A stretch of 17,446 nucleotides of DNA, from positions 1 through 17,446 of the forward strand of contig CAZUJL010000046.1 of NCBI GenBank assembly GCA_964620045.1, given 5' to 3'. A program made the translations under genes and the position numbers. The stretch comes from VFKU01 sp964620045 (GTDB lineage Bacteria; Hydrogenedentota; Hydrogenedentia; Hydrogenedentales; GCA-2746185). Shown here piece after piece: positions 6,034-13,058 of this stretch. The notes under the pieces are model-generated. The model saw only the letters and a program-made list of their open reading frames with translations. It ran no database searches and had not been told where the DNA came from. Numbering within the stretch: the first letter of the stretch is position 1; every line of letters starts with the position of its first letter.

Positions 6034-7695
6034 TTTCCGCAGCAGGGCCTCGGCGTGATCGAGGCTGAGATCGGTCACCGCGCCGTCCAGCAGGCGGGCG
6101 ACTTCTTCCACGCGTGACTTCGATTCCACCCGCACGACTTGGGTGGTCGTCGTGCCGGCGCGCGAGGACTTTGCGACGTGGAAATGGTGATGGCCCGCGG
6201 CCGCAATCTGCGCGAGGTGCGTGATGCAGAGCACCTGATGCGAGCCGGCGAGCGCGCGGAGACGCTCCGCGACGCGGGTGGCGACTTGACCGCCGATGCC
6301 GGCGTCGATTTCGTCGAAGATGAGCGTGGGGATGCCGTCCGCCTCGGCGAACACGGACTTCAGCGCGAGCATTACGCGGGACATCTCGCCGCCGGAAGCC
6401 ACATGGCGCAGCGGCTTCGGGGCTTCGCCCACGTTGGCCGCGAGCAGGATTTCGGCGCGATCGGTACCGCGAAAAGTAAGCGGACCGGGGGAGAAGGTGG
6501 CCGCGATCTTGGCGCCCTCCATTCCCAGTTCCTGCAGGGACTTCGTGACGAGCTGATCGAGGCGTTTCGCGGCGGTCTTGCGCTTTTTCGAGAGCGCCTC
6601 GGCCGCGCGCCGGCAGAGTTCTTCCAACTGCGCGCACTCGGCCTTCAATTGTTCGATGATCGCATCGCGGTTGGCGAGCGTGCCGATTTCGTCTTCGATG
6701 CGCGTGCGGTAGGCGAGGATTTCGTCCACCGATTCGCCGTATTTGCGCTTGAGATCGCGGATCAGCGTAAGCCGGGCATTCAGCGTGTCCAGTTCGCGCG
6801 GATCGAAGTCTTCCATTGACGTGAAAGGCACGAGGTCCTGCGCAAGCGTTTCGAGCTCGGTCAGATGCGCGGCGAGCCGCGTGGCGAGGGCCTCGAAATC
6901 GGGATGGAAGGCGCGGATCGCGTCCAACGACGAGAGTGCGCCGGACACGACGTCGATGGCCGAAGCGTCGCCTTCGGCCTCGGCCAATAGATTGCGCGCC
7001 GTGGAGATGTTGTCGAGAATTTTTTCGCTGTTCGCGAGCAAGGCCCGCCGATCGCGCAATTGTTCTTCTTCGCCCGGCTCGAGGCGCGCACGGTCGATTT
7101 CTTCGGCTTCGAACTGCAGGAATTCGAGCCGGCGCAGCGGTTCGCGGCCGCCGCCGGTTTCCAGCGCTTCCACGCGGGCCTGCGCATCGCGCAGCGCCTG
7201 CACCTGCGTGCCGAGATCAGTACGCGCGGGCGTCAGGACGGCGTAAGCATCTAGCATGTCGAGCTGGCGCTCGGGCGAGAGCAGCGACTGGTGTTCGTGC
7301 TGGCCGTGCAAATCGACGAGTTCGGCGGCGATTTCCGAGAGGACGTTCAGCGGCACGAGTCGGCCGGCGGCGTAGGCCTTGCTGCGGCCTTCGGCCGAGA
7401 CCGTGCGCGCGAGGATGAGTTCGTTGTCGTCGAGGTCGAGTTCGTGTTGCTCGATGAGGGCGGCGAGTGGCTTGGAGATTTCGTCCAGCGCGAAGACGGC
7501 TTCGACATCGGCCCGCGCCGCACCGGTGCGCACGACTTCGCTGGACGCGCGCGCGCCGAGCACGAGTCCCAGCGCGCCGACGATGATGGATTTGCCGGCG
7601 CCGGTTTCGCCCGTGAGAATGTTTAGGCCGGGCCCGAAATCGAGTTCGAGCTTTTCGATGAGCGCGAAATTACGGATGCGCAATGTGCGAAGCAT
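6022..7695 (-). CDS. recN: RecN, SMC-like DNA double-strand break repair ATPase
   Basis: This 557-aa protein has the usual RecN length and order. It starts LRTLRIRNFALIEK, has Walker A GETGAGKS at residues 29-36, a long central coiled-coil region, then the ABC signature SGGEMSR and Walker B TLIFDEIDAGIGG, and the switch THLAQIAA. RecN acts early at DNA breaks with RecA. The start at 7695 is the family start; the in-frame extension up to 8181 lies antisense to the cupin gene. A GGGGGG run about 9 nt upstream is only a weak Shine-Dalgarno. The leader contains a strong hairpin. It is divergent from the cupin gene. Confidence 0.96.
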   Translation of the reverse strand: MLRTLRIRNFALIEKLELDFGPGLNILTGETGAGKSIIVGALGLVLGARASSEVVRTGAARADVEAVFALDEISKPLAALIEQHELDLDDNELILARTVSAEGRSKAYAAGRLVPLNVLSEIAAELVDLHGQHEHQSLLSPERQLDMLDAYAVLTPARTDLGTQVQALRDAQARVEALETGGGREPLRRLEFLQFEAEEIDRARLEPGEEEQLRDRRALLANSEKILDNISTARNLLAEAEGDASAIDVVSGALSSLDAIRAFHPDFEALATRLAAHLTELETLAQDLVPFTSMEDFDPRELDTLNARLTLIRDLKRKYGESVDEILAYRTRIEDEIGTLANRDAIIEQLKAECAQLEELCRRAAEALSKKRKTAAKRLDQLVTKSLQELGMEGAKIAATFSPGPLTFRGTDRAEILLAANVGEAPKPLRHVASGGEMSRVMLALKSVFAEADGIPTLIFDEIDAGIGGQVATRVAERLRALAGSHQVLCITHLAQIAAAGHHHFHVAKSSRAGTTTTQVVRVESKSRVEEVARLLDGAVTDLSLDHAEALLRKLAG

Positions 7696-7707
7696 GCGCG
7701 GAATCCC

Positions 7708-7730
7708 CCCGTGGCTCGGCGAACCACGGG
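7708..7730 (-). promoter_or_regulatory. Strong hairpin in the recN leader
   Basis: A 10-bp stem (7708-7717 with 7721-7730, one G.T pair, loop GGC) lies 12 nt before the recN start, between the putative promoter and the gene. It could be an operator palindrome (CCCGTGG/CCACGGG half-sites) or a structure that hides the weak ribosome binding site. The function is not known. Confidence 0.55.
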
Positions 7731-7734
7731 CCAG

Positions 7735-7763
7735 ATTATGAACCCCCTCCGCGCGAAACGCAA
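7735..7763 (-). promoter_or_regulatory. Candidate recN promoter
   Basis: On the minus strand TTGCGT (7763-7758) and CATAAT (7740-7735) are separated by 17 nt. Transcription would start just before the hairpin at 7708-7730. Confidence 0.4.
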
Positions 7764-7770
7764 TGCGCAG

Positions 7771-7799
7771 TTGCCCCACCGGCGTCCGCGGGATAAGAT
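7771..7799 (+). promoter_or_regulatory. Candidate promoter of the cupin gene, leaderless
   Basis: TTGCCC (7771-7776) and TAAGAT (7794-7799) are separated by 17 nt. The ATG follows the -10 hexamer by only 7 nt, and there is no Shine-Dalgarno, so the mRNA probably begins at or very near the start codon. Confidence 0.45.
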
Positions 7800-7806
7800 C
7801 GCCTGC

Positions 7807-8418
7807 ATGGCGCATCCAGACCCGAACGGACCACCCGATCTCCGGCCGATCAGAGTCGGCGACACCCTTGAGAATCCGGTTACCAAAGAGTACGCGATCA
7901 TTCGTCAACTCGCGTATAAGAATCCCGATAACAAGTCGGTCGTGGAACTCACGGCGCTGGTCGACGCGCGCGTGGTGGGCGAGCACCGGCACCCGGCACT
8001 GGTCGAGAAATTCACCGTGCTGGAAGGCGAGCTGACCCTGAAGCTCGACGGCAAAACGAGCGTCGTGCGCAAGGGCGAATCGGCTACCGTTCCGCCGATG
8101 GCGTGGCACGACTGGTGGAACGCGGGAAACGTGGATGCGCGCGTTCTCATAGAGATTACGCCCGGCGAGCGCTTTAGTCACATGATCGAGACCTTATTCG
8201 GTCTCGCGCGCCTGGGGTACTGCAACAAGAAGGGGATGCCGCATCCGCTGCAACTGGCCGTATTCGCGCTTGAGTTCAGCGATGTAGCCGAGTTTCGGTC
8301 GCCGCCGCCGTTTTTGCAGCGCGCAATTTTTAGCACACTCGCGCCGATTGCACGCGCGCTCGGCTATCGCGCGACCTATCCGCAGCTTTCGCGCACGACG
8401 CTGGCGCCGCGGGAGTGA
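7807..8418 (+). CDS. Small cupin-domain protein
   Basis: This 203-aa protein has a single cupin barrel at about residues 45-125. The metal-binding signature GEHRHPALVEKFTVLEG supplies H60, H62 and E67, and H101 (MAWHDWW) is the usual fourth ligand. The part after about 130 is an uncharacterised helical extension (FSHMIETLFGLARLG, then SPPPFLQRAIFSTLAPIARALGY). Substrate and reaction cannot be read from the sequence; it could be a dioxygenase, isomerase or a sugar- or ligand-binding cupin. The start at 7807 is chosen because the upstream extension from 7711 covers the recN promoter region. The gene is single and followed by repeat unit 3. Confidence 0.8.
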   Translation: MAHPDPNGPPDLRPIRVGDTLENPVTKEYAIIRQLAYKNPDNKSVVELTALVDARVVGEHRHPALVEKFTVLEGELTLKLDGKTSVVRKGESATVPPMAWHDWWNAGNVDARVLIEITPGERFSHMIETLFGLARLGYCNKKGMPHPLQLAVFALEFSDVAEFRSPPPFLQRAIFSTLAPIARALGYRATYPQLSRTTLAPRE

Positions 8419-8427
8419 TAGGCTCTG

Positions 8428-8518
8428 CGACCCCTTCGGGGTCGGATTCCGTGTTGTCGTTGACCGGGGGTATCGCTTCGCTCAACCCCCGGCTAATTTC
8501 TGTCAAGCCTTCGGCTTG
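8428..8518 (+). repeat. Three-hairpin dispersed repeat, unit 3
   Basis: Hairpin A is 8428-8444 (CGACCCC/GGGGTCG, loop TTC). A 19-nt spacer follows, then hairpin B at 8464-8492 (CCGGGGGT/ACCCCCGG) and the 11-nt linker CTAATTTCTGT. Hairpin C is 8504-8518 (CAAGCC/GGCTTG, loop TTC). It begins 10 nt after the cupin stop and may also serve as its transcription end. It is the best preserved copy. Confidence 0.85.
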
Positions 8519-8593
8519 AAGAAGCAATACCGTTCTGCAAAAGAAAATGTTTTTCTCATGTCGTGCAATTGATCTGGCCATCGACGGTTCTCA

Positions 8594-8615
8594 GGGCGGC
8601 CACGGGGGGCCGCCC
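8594..8615. repeat. GGGCGGCC/GGCCGCCC hairpin touching the tlyA stop
   Basis: A perfect 8-bp stem with the loop ACGGGG. It resembles the AGGGCGG...CCGCCCCTAC type of dispersed hairpin known from many GC-rich genomes (from memory, not searched). The CCCTA immediately after the stem provides the TAG stop codon of tlyA on the minus strand, and the stem may act as its terminator. Confidence 0.6.
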
Positions 8616-9365
8616 CTACGCGTTAAGCTTGAGGTGCGCGAGGAATTCCTTATTGCCGGCGGGGCCTTCGAGTGGGGACAGCATCACGTTCGCAACGGTG
8701 TAGCCCAACGTCTGCGCAGTTTCGCGGACGTTCTCGACGACCTGTGTGTGGATTTCGGGATCGCGCACGACGCCGCCTTTGCCGACTTGGTCACGGCCCG
8801 CTTCGAACTGCGGCTTGATGAGCACGACGCCTTCGGCGGGGCGCGCCAATAGCGGTGTGAGTGGGGGCAACACGAGTTTTAGCGAGATGAACGAGCAGTC
8901 CACCGTGAAAAAGCTCGGGCGCTCGGCGATTTGTTCGGGGGTGACGTTGCGGATGTTCGTGCGTTCGAGGACGACAACGCGCGGATCCTGTCGCAATTTC
9001 CAGTCGAGCTGCCCGTAGCCGACGTCGACGGCATATACCTTCGCGGCGCCGCGCTGGAGCAGGCAATCCGTGAAGCCGCCCGTGCTCGCGCCGACGTCGA
9101 TCGCGATCTTGTCGGTGACGTTTAGCGCGTAGGCATCGAGTGCGGCTTCGAGTTTCGAACCGCCGCGGCTGACGAATTTTGGTGCCTCTTCAATTGTGAA
9201 TTCGAGGTCGTCGGGCACGCTGTGGCCCGGTTTAGTCAGTGGTTTGCCGTCCGCCGATTTCACCATGCCGGTGTGGATGAGGCCCTGGGCCTTCGTGCGC
9301 GAGTAGCCCGTGCGGCGTTGCACGAGTTCGTCGAGGCGGATGCGGTGGGGTGGTTTGTCGGTCAC
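8616..9365 (-). CDS. tlyA: TlyA-family rRNA 2'-O-methyltransferase (S4 + FtsJ-like)
   Basis: This 249-aa protein has an N-terminal S4 RNA-binding domain (about 6-62, RIRLDELVQRRTGYSRTKAQ) and a Rossmann methyltransferase domain with the SAM loop DVGASTGGFTD at 90-100. The K-D-K-E catalytic tetrad typical of 2'-O-ribose methyltransferases can be placed at K71, D156, K184 (LIKPQFE) and E240 (GNKEF). In mycobacteria TlyA modifies 16S and 23S rRNA; it is often labelled hemolysin. I choose the GTG at 9365. An in-frame ATG at 9431 would place 22 residues inside repeat unit 4, and a TATAAT box stands 6 nt upstream of the GTG with no Shine-Dalgarno. The stop codon lies in the flank of a repeat hairpin. 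Confidence 0.92.
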   Translation of the reverse strand: MTDKPPHRIRLDELVQRRTGYSRTKAQGLIHTGMVKSADGKPLTKPGHSVPDDLEFTIEEAPKFVSRGGSKLEAALDAYALNVTDKIAIDVGASTGGFTDCLLQRGAAKVYAVDVGYGQLDWKLRQDPRVVVLERTNIRNVTPEQIAERPSFFTVDCSFISLKLVLPPLTPLLARPAEGVVLIKPQFEAGRDQVGKGGVVRDPEIHTQVVENVRETAQTLGYTVANVMLSPLEGPAGNKEFLAHLKLNA

Positions 9366-9371
9366 GTGGGG

Positions 9372-9377
9372 ATTATA
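9372..9377 (-). promoter_or_regulatory. Consensus -10 box of tlyA, leaderless start
   Basis: A perfect TATAAT on the minus strand ends 6 nt before the GTG start, so the transcript is expected to begin at the start codon. No good -35 is seen; that position falls in hairpin A of repeat unit 4. Confidence 0.55.
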
Positions 9378-9390
9378 GCGATGTCCTGTC

Positions 9391-9473
9391 GTCCCTACGG
9401 GACTCGCCTCGTTTTTAATCGCCTTACCCACCGCTAAAGCGGTGGGCTAAATTCTGTCGGTCCCTACGGGACC
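9391..9473 (+). repeat. Three-hairpin dispersed repeat, unit 4
   Basis: Hairpin A is 9391-9403 (GTCCC/GGGAC, loop TAC). A 23-nt spacer follows, then hairpin B at 9427-9446 (CCCACCGC/GCGGTGGG, loop TAAA), the linker CTAAATTCTGTC and hairpin C at 9459-9473 (GGTCCC/GGGACC, loop TAC). All stem sequences differ from those of units 1-3 but pairing is kept. It sits between tlyA and the end of ispF. Confidence 0.85.
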
Positions 9474-9514
9474 TAAACCAGATCACTGCAGTTGAGACAG
9501 GCGATGAGTAGTTT

Positions 9515-9991
9515 TCACTTGGACGGTTGGATGAGCGTGATGGCGTGCACGCTGATGGCCTCGCCGCGGCCTTCGGGGCCGACGCGCTCGTTGGTCTTGG
9601 CTTTCACCGAGATGCGCGCCACGGGCAAGTCCGTGCATTCGGCCAGCTTCGCGCGCATCGCGTCGAGGTGCGGATTGAGCTTGGGCGCCTCGGCGATGAT
9701 GGTCGAGTCGATATTCAGAATCGCGTAGCCATGGCGGCGGAGCAGCACGACGACTTGGTGCAGGAGTTTCAGGCTGTCGGCGTCTTTCCATTGCGGGTCG
9801 GTATCCGGGAAATGCTGGCCGATATTGCCCAGCGCGGCCGCGCCGAGCAGGGCGTCGATGATCGCGTGCGTGAGCACGTCGGCATCCGAGTGACCGGCCA
9901 GGCCTTTGTCGAAGGGGACCGTGACGCCGCCGAGGATGAGCGGACGCCCCGCCTCGAGCCGGTGCAGGTCGTAACCGGTGCCGATGCGCAT
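9515..9991 (-). CDS. ispF: IspF, 2-C-methyl-D-erythritol 2,4-cyclodiphosphate synthase
   Basis: This 158-aa enzyme turns CDP-methylerythritol 2-phosphate into the cyclodiphosphate with release of CMP in the MEP isoprenoid route. Zinc ligands D8, H10 and H42 are in the usual places (YDLH at 7-10, HSDADVLTH at 34-42), followed by the FPDTD loop at 61-65 and KAKTNERVG near the C-terminus. The usual GxxGRGEGI segment reads GPEGRGEAI here. The ATG shares one base with the ispD stop (TAATG), so translation is coupled. The order ispD-ispF is common, and in some bacteria the two are fused. Confidence 0.97.
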   Translation of the reverse strand: MRIGTGYDLHRLEAGRPLILGGVTVPFDKGLAGHSDADVLTHAIIDALLGAAALGNIGQHFPDTDPQWKDADSLKLLHQVVVLLRRHGYAILNIDSTIIAEAPKLNPHLDAMRAKLAECTDLPVARISVKAKTNERVGPEGRGEAISVHAITLIQPSK

Positions 9992-10680
9992 TATGCGGAC
10001 TCCTGTTCCAAGAGGAAGGCAGCGTAGCGCAAATCATCGGCCGTGGTCACTTTGAAGTTGCGCGCCGTGCTCGAAACGATGTGGACCGCCGCGCCGGTTT
10101 CACGCACGAGCGTGGCGTCGTCGGTAAATTTCAGGCCGCGCGCGTGCGCGTATTTATGCGCGTCGCGGAGGAGATCGAGCCGGAACACCTGCGGCGTCTG
10201 GCAGGCCCAGAGGTGTTTGCGGTCGGGCGTGCGCAGCAGCGTGGGGCGGTCGTCGGCTTCGAGAATCGTGTCCGCGCACGGCATCGCGACCGTGGCCGCG
10301 CCGTGTTTACGTGCTTCGCTGATGGCCTCGCGTACGACGGCCGGATCGACGAAAGGTCGCGCGGCGTCGTGGATGATGACGATGCCGTCATTCGTGGCGA
10401 GGGCGTCGAGTCCGCGCGCGACGGATTCCTGCCGTTCCGCGCCGCCCGGCACGAGCTGGATTTGCGCACGCGGAAAGGCGACATCAAGCACTTTGCGAAA
10501 CGCGGATTCCTGGTGCAGCGGAATCATAATCGTCGCGCCGTCTATGAGATGCAGTGACGCGAACCGGCGGAGTGTGTGGACGAGCAGCGGCTCGCCCGCG
10601 ACTTCGACGAGGGCCTTGGGCTCGGCGCGGCCGAGGCGTCTGCCGAGTCCGGCGGCGGGGATGATGAGGTGTGTGTTCAC
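9991..10680 (-). CDS. ispD: IspD, 2-C-methyl-D-erythritol 4-phosphate cytidylyltransferase
   Basis: This 229-aa enzyme couples CTP and methylerythritol phosphate in the MEP pathway. It shows the nucleotidyltransferase signature IIPAAGLGRRLG followed by PKALVEVAGEPLLVHTL, then GGAERQESVARGL, IHDAARPF and a late TPQVFRLD and TDDATLV. The start is GTG at 10680. There is no Shine-Dalgarno, but TG-C-TAAAGT, an extended -10, ends 7 nt before it. It lies 52 nt after the stop of the PIN-TRAM gene, so both read-through and its own start are possible. Confidence 0.96.
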   Translation of the reverse strand: MNTHLIIPAAGLGRRLGRAEPKALVEVAGEPLLVHTLRRFASLHLIDGATIMIPLHQESAFRKVLDVAFPRAQIQLVPGGAERQESVARGLDALATNDGIVIIHDAARPFVDPAVVREAISEARKHGAATVAMPCADTILEADDRPTLLRTPDRKHLWACQTPQVFRLDLLRDAHKYAHARGLKFTDDATLVRETGAAVHIVSSTARNFKVTTADDLRYAAFLLEQESA

Positions 10681-10687
10681 AGGGCGT

Positions 10688-10696
10688 ACTTTAGCA
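10688..10696 (-). promoter_or_regulatory. Possible extended -10 of ispD, leaderless
   Basis: TGCTAAAGT on the minus strand fits TGn plus a -10 hexamer and lies 7 nt before the GTG. No -35 is visible, as is allowed for extended -10 promoters. Confidence 0.35.
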
Positions 10697-10732
10697 AGTG
10701 GCGAGGGGCGGGGGGCAAGAGACGAGGGAAAA

Positions 10733-11806
10733 CTAGAGGGCCTGGCGGGCGTGGCCGTTGTTGGCGAGCTTGGTGAAGATCATGCGGCCTGCGGCGGTCT
10801 GCAGCACGCTGGTGACCACCACGGAGACGCGCTTGCCGAGGTGGCTGCGGCCGCCGTCGACCACGATCATGGTGCCGTCGTCCAAGTAGCCCACGCCCTG
10901 ATCGGCTTCCTTGCCTTCCTTGATGATCTTCACTTCGAGGTTTTCGTCGGGCACGGCGGCCGGTTTGACGGCGTTGGCGAGGTCGTTGATGTTCAACACC
11001 TGCACGCCTTCAATCTGCGCGACTTTGTTGAGGTTGTAGTCCGTCGTCAGGATTTTCGCCTTGAACTGGCGCGCCAGCACGACGAGCTTTTCGTCGACTT
11101 CCTTCGCGTTCTGCGGGTCGTCGTCGATGATTTCGATCGAGGCGTTGGAGCCGTTTTCCTGCAGGCCCTTGAGGATGTCGAGCCCGCGGCGGCCCTTGGT
11201 GCGGCGTAGCACATCGGACGAATCGGCGATGTGCTGCAGCTCCTTCAACACGAAACGCGGCACGATGAGCGTGCCTTCCACGAAGCCGGCGTCGAGGATT
11301 TCCTTCAGGCGGCCGTCGATGAGCACGCTGGTGTCGATGAGCTTGGCATTGCCGAGTTCCATGCGCTGTTTTTTGACGACCGACACCAGCGATTCCCAAC
11401 TTGACGACATGGTGAGGCCGAGCGAAATGCCGATGAAGCCGCAGACGAGGACGAGGGTGCAGGTGAGGTAGATATAACGCGTGACGTCTTCTTCGGTTTC
11501 GTTTGGCCAGAAGACCTGGATGTAGCGCGCGAGCATATAGCCCACGATCATCGAGAACACGATCGAAATGATGACGGGGAAAATGCGCTGGTAGATTTGC
11601 TGGGTGATGAAGCGCAGGCCGAAGAGGACGAGCACCGCGATCACGGCGCCGGCGCCGCCGCCCACAATGCGCCACATGGTGCGGCTCATGCCGGTGATCT
11701 GGCCGCCTTCCTGGGAGGCGAAGCTTTCCATGGCAAAGTCAGTCCAGATGACGCCCATGACCAAGCAGGCCAGGATGAACATCGCTCTGGTAATTTTCAG
11801 TGCCAC
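10733..11806 (-). CDS. YacL-like membrane PIN-TRAM domain protein
   Basis: This 357-aa protein has four predicted membrane helices (about 8-26, 44-67, 74-98 and 111-133), then a PIN nuclease-like domain with acidic residues D158 (LIDTSVLIDGR), E189, D238 and D256 (TTDYNLN), and a C-terminal TRAM RNA-binding domain from about 288. This is the layout of Bacillus YacL, whose gene is also next to ispD. The function is not firmly known; RNA cleavage or binding at the membrane is plausible because all acidic residues are kept. The start is GTG at 11806 with GAGGAT 6 nt upstream. An extended -10 TGATATACT lies further up. Confidence 0.9.
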   Translation of the reverse strand: MALKITRAMFILACLVMGVIWTDFAMESFASQEGGQITGMSRTMWRIVGGGAGAVIAVLVLFGLRFITQQIYQRIFPVIISIVFSMIVGYMLARYIQVFWPNETEEDVTRYIYLTCTLVLVCGFIGISLGLTMSSSWESLVSVVKKQRMELGNAKLIDTSVLIDGRLKEILDAGFVEGTLIVPRFVLKELQHIADSSDVLRRTKGRRGLDILKGLQENGSNASIEIIDDDPQNAKEVDEKLVVLARQFKAKILTTDYNLNKVAQIEGVQVLNINDLANAVKPAAVPDENLEVKIIKEGKEADQGVGYLDDGTMIVVDGGRSHLGKRVSVVVTSVLQTAAGRMIFTKLANNGHARQAL

Positions 11807-11828
11807 AACCAGATCCTCGAAGCTGCTG

Positions 11829-11837
11829 AGTATATCA
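11829..11837 (-). promoter_or_regulatory. Extended -10 promoter before the PIN-TRAM gene
   Basis: TGATATACT on the minus strand matches TGn-TATACT, and the -35 is poor. The start site would be about 10-16 nt before the GAGGAT ribosome binding site, so this gene and ispDF can be transcribed independently of the upstream purine gene. Confidence 0.45.
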
Positions 11838-11886
11838 TTTTGGTGCCAATCGCAGGCATCTTAATTATTACCTACGTAAAACCGTA

Positions 11887-12711
11887 TTACTTCATTTGCT
11901 TGATACATTCGGTCACCAGCGCGCTCAGTTTCGGTTCCGAGGCGTTGGCCACCGCGATGATCTTGTCGATGTTCACTGGTTCCAGGTGATCGGGTAGACA
12001 CAAGTCGGTTACGACCGAGAACCCCAACACCTTGAGACCCGCGTGCACCGCGACGATGACTTCCGGCACGGTGCTCATGCCGACGGCGTCGGCCCCGAGC
12101 GCGCGCATCATGCGGTACTCCGCGCGCGTTTCGAGGTTCGGGCCGGCACAGGCCAGGTACACCCCACGTTGTACCTTCATTCCCCGAGACAGGGCAATGG
12201 TTTCCGCCAATTTCAACAAATCGTTGCTGTAAGGCTCGCACATGTCGGGGAAACGAGGGCCTAATGAGTCGTCATTCGGCCCGATCAGCGGGTTATCGCC
12301 GATAAAATTGATGTGGTCGGTGATGAGCATGATGTCGCCCGCGCCGAATTGGGGATTGAGGCCGCCGCAGGCATTGGACACGATCAGCGTCTTGATCCCA
12401 AGGGCCTTCGCGACGCGGATGGGGAAGGTGACTTGCTGTAGCGAATATCCTTCGTAGAAATGGAAGCGGCCGGAGAGGGCGATGACTTTTTTGCCGCCGA
12501 GCGTGCCGATCAGGAGTTCGCCGGCGTGGCCTTCGACGGTGGACGCCGGGAAGTGGGGGATGTCGGTGTAGCGGATGCGCGCGGTGGTCTTAATTTTGTC
12601 CGCAAGCGCGCCGAGGCCGGTGCCCAGCACGATTCCGATGGTGGGCTTGGTGTCGTCGATTTTGCGAATGGCGCGGACGGCTTCCTGGATTTGCTGCTTG
12701 AGTTCGGACAC
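11887..12711 (-). CDS. punA: Trimeric purine nucleoside phosphorylase
   Basis: This 274-aa enzyme splits purine nucleosides with phosphate for salvage. It has GIVLGTGLG (phosphate loop, 26-34), FHFYEGY (83-89), SNACGGLN (112-119), GPNLETRAEYRM (190-201) and GADAVGMSTVPE (206-217), all typical of the PNP/MTAP family. Glu194 corresponds to the base-binding Glu of human PNP. The next base contact is T235-D236 where 6-oxopurine-specific enzymes have Thr-Asn. The start is GTG at 12711 with AAGGAG 6 nt upstream. It lies 20 nt after the DUF167 gene, as third member of the accA run. Confidence 0.94.
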   Translation of the reverse strand: MSELKQQIQEAVRAIRKIDDTKPTIGIVLGTGLGALADKIKTTARIRYTDIPHFPASTVEGHAGELLIGTLGGKKVIALSGRFHFYEGYSLQQVTFPIRVAKALGIKTLIVSNACGGLNPQFGAGDIMLITDHINFIGDNPLIGPNDDSLGPRFPDMCEPYSNDLLKLAETIALSRGMKVQRGVYLACAGPNLETRAEYRMMRALGADAVGMSTVPEVIVAVHAGLKVLGFSVVTDLCLPDHLEPVNIDKIIAVANASEPKLSALVTECIKQMK

Positions 12712-12731
12712 TTCCTGCTCCTTCTGAGTAT

Positions 12732-13058
12732 TTACCGTTTTAGAGAAAAAACGTTACTGACTTCGGCTTCGGTGACGCCCCGGATCGCGACGACTTTCTC
12801 GCGTGATTTTTCGCCACGGACGACGCGCACGGCGGATTTTGGCACCTGGAGCTCGTCGGCGATGAGTTCGCAGAGCGCGGCATTCGCGGCGCCGTCGGCG
12901 GGCGGGGCGGTGATGCTGGCCTTGATGCGGCCGTCCGGCTGAACGGCGAGACTGTTGCGGGAGGCCTTGGGTTGTACGCGCAAGCCGAGCCAGACTTCGC
13001 CATTCACGAGGCGGAGGTCAATCGGCGGCTTGCTGGATGGGCTGCTGGACGTCGGCAT
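12732..13058 (-). CDS. DUF167 (YggU-family) protein
   Basis: This 108-aa protein has the DUF167 core VWLGLRVQPKASRNSL, then ASITAPPADGAANAALCELIADEL and RVVRGEKSREKVVAI, covering almost its full length. The family is widespread and of unknown function. The ATG at 13058 overlaps accA by 41 nt. A GTG at 13007, just after the accA stop, is an alternative start that would cut 17 poorly conserved residues. Coupling to accA and to the purine phosphorylase looks positional. Confidence 0.85.
   Translation of the reverse strand: MPTSSSPSSKPPIDLRLVNGEVWLGLRVQPKASRNSLAVQPDGRIKASITAPPADGAANAALCELIADELQVPKSAVRVVRGEKSREKVVAIRGVTEAEVSNVFSLKR

Noticed and set aside
9366..9431. 22-residue N-terminal extension of tlyA
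   Set aside because: It is encoded inside repeat unit 4 and upstream of a TATAAT box; the family begins near the GTG at 9365.
99..9473. CRISPR array
   Set aside because: The repeats are widely separated, palindromic and lack regular spacers; no cas gene is present.
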